Made by a program: the position numbers and the translations under genes
Notes under the pieces: generated by a model
The model's input: the letters and a program-made list of their open reading frames with translations, nothing else
Database searches by the model: none
Told to the model about the DNA's origin: nothing
NCBI RefSeq assembly: GCF_000802245.2
Contig: NZ_CP021080.1
Span: 930,001 to 994,000 of the forward strand
Source: Streptomyces pluripotens
Lineage (GTDB): Bacteria > Actinomycetota > Actinomycetes > Streptomycetales > Streptomycetaceae
Reading direction: 5' to 3'
DNA: 64,000 bases
Part shown: positions 60,814 through 64,000 of the stretch, in pieces
Layout: each line of letters begins with the position of its first letter
Position numbering within the stretch: position 1 is the stretch's first letter

Positions 60814-61473
60814 TCAACCAACCCAGAGGTCGCTGCCCCAGCGGGTCAGGACCAGCATGGCGACGACGCCGACGTGCGTGGCCGGAAGGACCCAGGTGAA
60901 CTCGGCGACGAACTTCTTCACCGGGCGCGGCACGGGCAGGAAGTCGTTGCGGATGTTGAAGGTGGTCACGTACCAGAACATGATGATCGTCGCGACCCAG
61001 GCCAGCGAGCACCACAGGCACAGCGCGTTGATCCGGTACAGCGTCTGGAACTGCAGCCAAGTGACGAAGCAGACGCCGAAGAGGGTGCCGAGGTTGAAGG
61101 TCAGCCAGTACCAGCGGGGGAAGCGCGTCCGGGCCAACAGGCTCATGCCGACGCAGATCACGATGCCGTAGCAGACCAGACCGAGCATCGGGTTCGGGAA
61201 CCCGAAGACGGACGCCTGTTTGCTCTCCATCACGTTGCTGCAGGAGACGACGGCGTTGACGCTGCAACTCGGTGTGAAGGTCTTGCCTTCGACCTTGTAC
61301 TCGAGGATCTTGAACTTGTCGAGCGTGATGACCCAGGCGGCGAGCAGGCCAGCCGCACCGGTGATCACCAGCAGCAGGGCGAACGCACGGCTGCCGCCCA
61401 CCACCCGGGGCGCATGGGCGTCGCGCTCGGGTTCGGGCTCCGTGGAGACGTCTTTGACTGTCGTCTTGCTCAT
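60814..61473 (-). CDS. Vitamin K epoxide reductase (VKOR) family membrane protein
   Basis: A 219-residue, four- to five-helix membrane protein. VKOR homologues reoxidise extracytoplasmic thiol oxidoreductases with quinone. The active-site pair is C152-x-x-C155 (LCLWCSLAW) in the fourth helix, and the periplasmic loop pair is C70 and C78 (TPSCSVNAVVSCS). No fused thioredoxin domain is present, so a separate DsbA-like partner would be needed. The charged 28-residue N-terminal tail is cytosolic. ATG at 61473 is preferred over a longer frame. It lies upstream of rarA with the same orientation. Confidence 0.88.
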   Translation of the reverse strand: MSKTTVKDVSTEPEPERDAHAPRVVGGSRAFALLLVITGAAGLLAAWVITLDKFKILEYKVEGKTFTPSCSVNAVVSCSNVMESKQASVFGFPNPMLGLVCYGIVICVGMSLLARTRFPRWYWLTFNLGTLFGVCFVTWLQFQTLYRINALCLWCSLAWVATIIMFWYVTTFNIRNDFLPVPRPVKKFVAEFTWVLPATHVGVVAMLVLTRWGSDLWVG

Positions 61474-61617
61474 CACGCCGATTCCGTCACTTGAGTCCTG
61501 GACCATCTTCGGGCACGGTCATTGTGCCGCACGCACGTCCGCGTCCACCGTTTGGTGGACGTAAGAAGGTACGCACGGTGGTGGTGGACCGTTCGGCTCC
61601 GGCCAATGATCGAAAGC

Positions 61618-62060
61618 ATGACGGCACACGCGAACGAACTCGCGGTGGACGTACGGGGGCTGCACCCGTGGTACGGGGACGTGACCGCGGCGGACGGGCT
61701 CGATCTCGGCATCCGGCACGGTGAGGTGTTCAGCCTGCTCGGACCCATGGCGCGGGCAAGAGCAGCACCGTGGAGATCCCCCCCCCGGGTAACCGGTCCG
61801 ACAACGCAGGCGAGGTCACGGTCCGCGGCGCGAACCCGGCGGCAGCCACCCGGGCGTGGAGATCTCGCGTGGAAATCGTCTGGCAGGACGAATCCGCGCC
61901 CGCCGAGTTGACGGTCCGGGAGACCGTACGGCACTTCGCCCGTCCTCACCCAGGGCTTCGCCAGCCTGCTGATGCTGGTCCAGGCCGTGCAAGTGACACG
62001 GGACGCCGATCCCTCGCGGGCCCGCCGCCATCTGGCGCTGTGCAGCGTGTTCCCCGCGGT
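61618..62060 (+). pseudogene. Chimeric remnant: ABC-transporter ATPase fused by deletion to histidine kinase
   Basis: The start at 61618 begins a DrrA/CcmA-like ABC ATPase (TAADGLDLGIRHGEVFSLLGP). A base is missing in the Walker A: the GPNGAGKSST codons read GGA CCC AT GGC GCG, and the reading frame shifts. The next frame continues ATPase-like sequence (GEVTVRGANPAAATRAW, then VWQDESAPAELTVRETVRHFAR) to about 61940. The sequence then jumps to LTQGFASLLMLVQAVQVT and DPSRARRHLAL, which fits the region after the phospho-accepting His of NarL-type sensor kinases. At least one frameshift and one large deletion have occurred. Confidence 0.75.
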
Positions 62061-62068
62061 CGCGGACG

Positions 62069-62099
62069 GGGGCCGTACGGCGGGGTGCCGCACGGCCCC
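62069..62099 (-). terminator. hisS terminator hairpin
   Basis: GGGGCCGTACGGC (62069-62081) and GCCGCACGGCCCC (62087-62099) pair over 13 positions, one of them a mismatch in DNA that is a G-U pair in the minus-strand RNA. The loop is 5 bases. It lies 5 bases past the hisS stop. Confidence 0.75.
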
Positions 62100-62104
62100 G
62101 GCCG

Positions 62105-63367
62105 TCAGCCGAGTCGTGAGCGGAGTTCCGTGAGGACCTCGGCGATCGCGACCGCCGACTGCTCACCGGAGTCCATGTCCTTGAGCTGGACCACGTCGTC
62201 CGCCAGGTCGCGCTCCCCGAGGACGAGGGCGTAGCGCGCGCCCGAGCGGTTGGCCGCCTTCATCGCCGCCTTGAGGCCCTTGCCGCCGTAGGCGAAGTCG
62301 GCCGCGATGCCCGCCTTGCGCAGCTCGGTGACCTTCGCGAACAGCACGCGGCGGGCCTCTTCACCCAGCGGGACGGCGAACACACTGGTGACGGCGGGGA
62401 GTTCGAGTTCGATCCCCTCTGCCTCCAGGGCGAGAACCGTGCGGTCGACGCCGAGGGCCCAGCCGACGGACGGCAGCGCGGGGCCGCCGATCATCTCGGA
62501 CAGGCCGTCGTAACGACCACCGCCGCCCACCGCGGACTGCGAGCCCAGACCGTCGTGGACGAACTCGAAGGTCGTGCGGGTGTAGTAGTCCAGGCCGCGT
62601 ACCAGCTTCAGGTCGTCCTCGAAGGCCACGCCCGCCGTGGTGAGCAGTCCGCGGACCTCCTCGTGGTAGGTCTTGCAAGCGTCACAGAGATAGTCACGGA
62701 GCAGCGGGGCTCCGGTGAGCTGCTTCTGTACCGACTCGCGCTTGTCGTCGAGGACCCGGAGCGGGTTGATCTCCGCCCGGCGGAGCGTGTCCTCGTCCAG
62801 GTCCAGGCCGCGCAGGAAGTCCTGCAGCGCGGCCCGGTACACCGGGCGGCACTCCCTGTCGCCCAGGCTGTTCAGCAGAATGCGGAAGTTGCGCAGACCC
62901 AGCGAGCGGTACGCCTGGTCGGCCAGGATGATCAGTTCGGCGTCGACCGCCGGGTCCTCCACCCCGATCGCCTCGGCGCCAACCTGGGAGAAGTGCCGGT
63001 AGCGGCCTTTCTGCGGGCGTTCGTAGCGGTAGTACGAGCCGGAGTACCAGAGTTTGACCGGGAGGTTGCCCGCCTTGTGCAGGTTGGCCTCCAGGGCCGC
63101 CCGCAGCACGGATGCCGTGCCCTCGGGGCGCAGGGCGAGCTTGTCGCCGCCCTTGGTCTCGAAGGCGTACATCTCCTTGGTGACGATGTCGGTGGACTCG
63201 CCGACACCGCGCGCAAACAGTTCGACGTTCTCGAAGCCGGGTGTCTCGATGTAGCCGTAGCCGGAGGTGCGCAGCGGGGCGGCGATCGCCTCACGGACCG
63301 CCAGGAATGTGGCGGACTCCGGCGGAATCAGGTCGTAGGTGCCCTTGGGGGCCTTGAAGGTGCTCAC
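62105..63367 (-). CDS. hisS: Histidyl-tRNA synthetase
   Basis: A 420-residue class II synthetase. It has [15 protein letters not shown] at the N-terminus, motif 2 in [28 protein letters not shown], the histidine-specific [24 protein letters not shown] and motif 3 in [10 protein letters not shown]. The C-terminal anticodon-binding domain is about 325-420. The GTG start at 63367 gives the family N-terminus. It lies 13 bases from the hydrolase gene, the usual hisS neighbour in actinobacteria. Confidence 0.98.
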   Translation of the reverse strand: MSTFKAPKGTYDLIPPESATFLAVREAIAAPLRTSGYGYIETPGFENVELFARGVGESTDIVTKEMYAFETKGGDKLALRPEGTASVLRAALEANLHKAGNLPVKLWYSGSYYRYERPQKGRYRHFSQVGAEAIGVEDPAVDAELIILADQAYRSLGLRNFRILLNSLGDRECRPVYRAALQDFLRGLDLDEDTLRRAEINPLRVLDDKRESVQKQLTGAPLLRDYLCDACKTYHEEVRGLLTTAGVAFEDDLKLVRGLDYYTRTTFEFVHDGLGSQSAVGGGGRYDGLSEMIGGPALPSVGWALGVDRTVLALEAEGIELELPAVTSVFAVPLGEEARRVLFAKVTELRKAGIAADFAYGGKGLKAAMKAANRSGARYALVLGERDLADDVVQLKDMDSGEQSAVAIAEVLTELRSRLG

Positions 63368-63380
63368 GGAAGCTCTCTCG

Positions 63381-64000
63381 TCACATTCCTCGTCGGGGAA
63401 CGTCAGCGGCGCTGCCGACTTGGCGGCCGGTGGCCACTTGCCGTAGGTAGGGGTTGGTGGCGCGCTCACGGCCGATGGTCGTGTGGTCATTGTGACCGGG
63501 CAGCACCACGGTGGAGTCATCAAGCGGCAGGCACACGCGGGCCAGTGACGCAAACATGTCCTCCATGGAGCCGCCCGGCAGGTCGGTGCGTCCGATGGAG
63601 CCGGCGAACAGCAGGTCGCCCGAGAACAGGATGGGCGGGATGTCCGCCGCCTCGGGCAGGCCGAAGGTCACCGACCCCTTGGTATGGCCCGGGGCGTGGG
63701 CGACGGAGAAGGCGAGTCCGGCCAGCTCAAGCGCGGCACCGTCGGTCAGGTCCTTGACGTCGTCCGGCTCCCCCACGGTCAGCTCGCCCATCAGCGGCAT
63801 GCCGATGGACCGGCCGAGTGCCTTCTCGGGGTCGCTCATCATGTACCGGTCCTCGGGGTGGATCCAGGCCGGCACGTCGTGTGCGCCGCACACCGGGACC
63901 ACCGAGGCCACGTGGTCGATGTGACCGTGGGTGAGGACGACGGCGACAGGCTTGAGCCGATGCTTCTTCAGGGCTTCCTCGACGCCTTCGGCGGCCTGGT
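63381..64000 (-). CDS. Metallo-beta-lactamase-fold hydrolase (glyoxalase II-like), N-terminus outside window
   Basis: About 206 residues of an MBL-fold protein are visible; the start lies to the right of the window. The zinc motif THGHIDHVA appears early, followed by His in APGHTKGS and Asp in [20 protein letters not shown], and the final His in [13 protein letters not shown]. This is the pattern of glyoxalase II/YcbL hydrolases. The gene is 13 bases ahead of hisS in the same direction and probably co-transcribed. The substrate is not evident. Confidence 0.88.
   Translation of the reverse strand, partial: QAAEGVEEALKKHRLKPVAVVLTHGHIDHVASVVPVCGAHDVPAWIHPEDRYMMSDPEKALGRSIGMPLMGELTVGEPDDVKDLTDGAALELAGLAFSVAHAPGHTKGSVTFGLPEAADIPPILFSGDLLFAGSIGRTDLPGGSMEDMFASLARVCLPLDDSTVVLPGHNDHTTIGRERATNPYLRQVATGRQVGSAADVPRRGM

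Overview
The window is a high-GC actinobacterial chromosome segment, almost certainly Streptomyces. Strong third-position GC, BldD, a Streptomyces-type riboflavin cluster with RibM, conservon (Cvn) proteins, an sIHF-type integration host factor and the housekeeping gene order all fit this genus. No tRNA, rRNA, insertion sequence, phage gene or CRISPR array was seen. Most genes lie on the minus strand; both window ends cut a gene (RibBA on the left, a metallo-beta-lactamase-fold hydrolase on the right).

Layout. 1-2.4 kb: riboflavin operon ribE-ribM-ribBA, transcribed leftward behind an FMN riboswitch. 2.5-23 kb: an accessory stretch holding an orphan DasR-like promoter, an SDR/MFS pair, a hotdog thioesterase with a palindromic operator, a DUF5995 protein, a davA-davB-like lysine monooxygenase/amidase operon, a CvnABC conservon without its GTPase, an ABC importer fused in one operon to a HAD-plus-EEP phosphatase fusion and flanked by a divergent GntR regulator, an Lrp regulator, guaB1 and a SorC-type regulator. 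23-44 kb: a housekeeping block (rpe, rsmB, fmt, priA, metK, coaBC, rpoZ, gmk, ihf, and the pyr operon pyrR-pyrB-pyrC-membrane protein-carA-carB-pyrD-pyrF) whose order resembles that known in mycobacteria. 44.3 kb: bldD, the c-di-GMP-sensing developmental regulator, divergent from pyrR. 45-57.9 kb: a long leftward cluster from two small membrane-associated proteins and alaS through ruvX, mltG, aroE, aroC, aroK, aroB, a P-loop protein, an M24-fold protein, efp and nusB. 58-64 kb: rpsD, rarA, a VKOR-family membrane protein, hisS and a partial hydrolase, interrupted by two decayed plus-strand pseudogenes.

How it works together. The backbone supplies flavin, pyrimidine, shikimate/chorismate, S-adenosylmethionine and CoA synthesis, translation factors and aminoacyl-tRNA synthetases. 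Regulation is visible in the DNA: an FMN riboswitch, a PyrR-binding RNA loop touching the pyrR ribosome-binding site, a BldD box on the bldD -10 element, and a perfect 8-4-8 palindrome between the importer operon and its GntR regulator. Many genes overlap by 1, 4 or 8 bases, which indicates translationally coupled operons.

The most unusual items are the importer/double-phosphohydrolase operon, an M24 peptidase-fold protein in which three of five metal ligands are replaced, the DasR-type promoter with no chitinase behind it, the CvnD-less conservon, and a chimeric pseudogene joining an ABC ATPase to a histidine kinase. No clearly new defence or mobile system was found. All functions are assigned by reading motifs and recalled family features; no database search was run.
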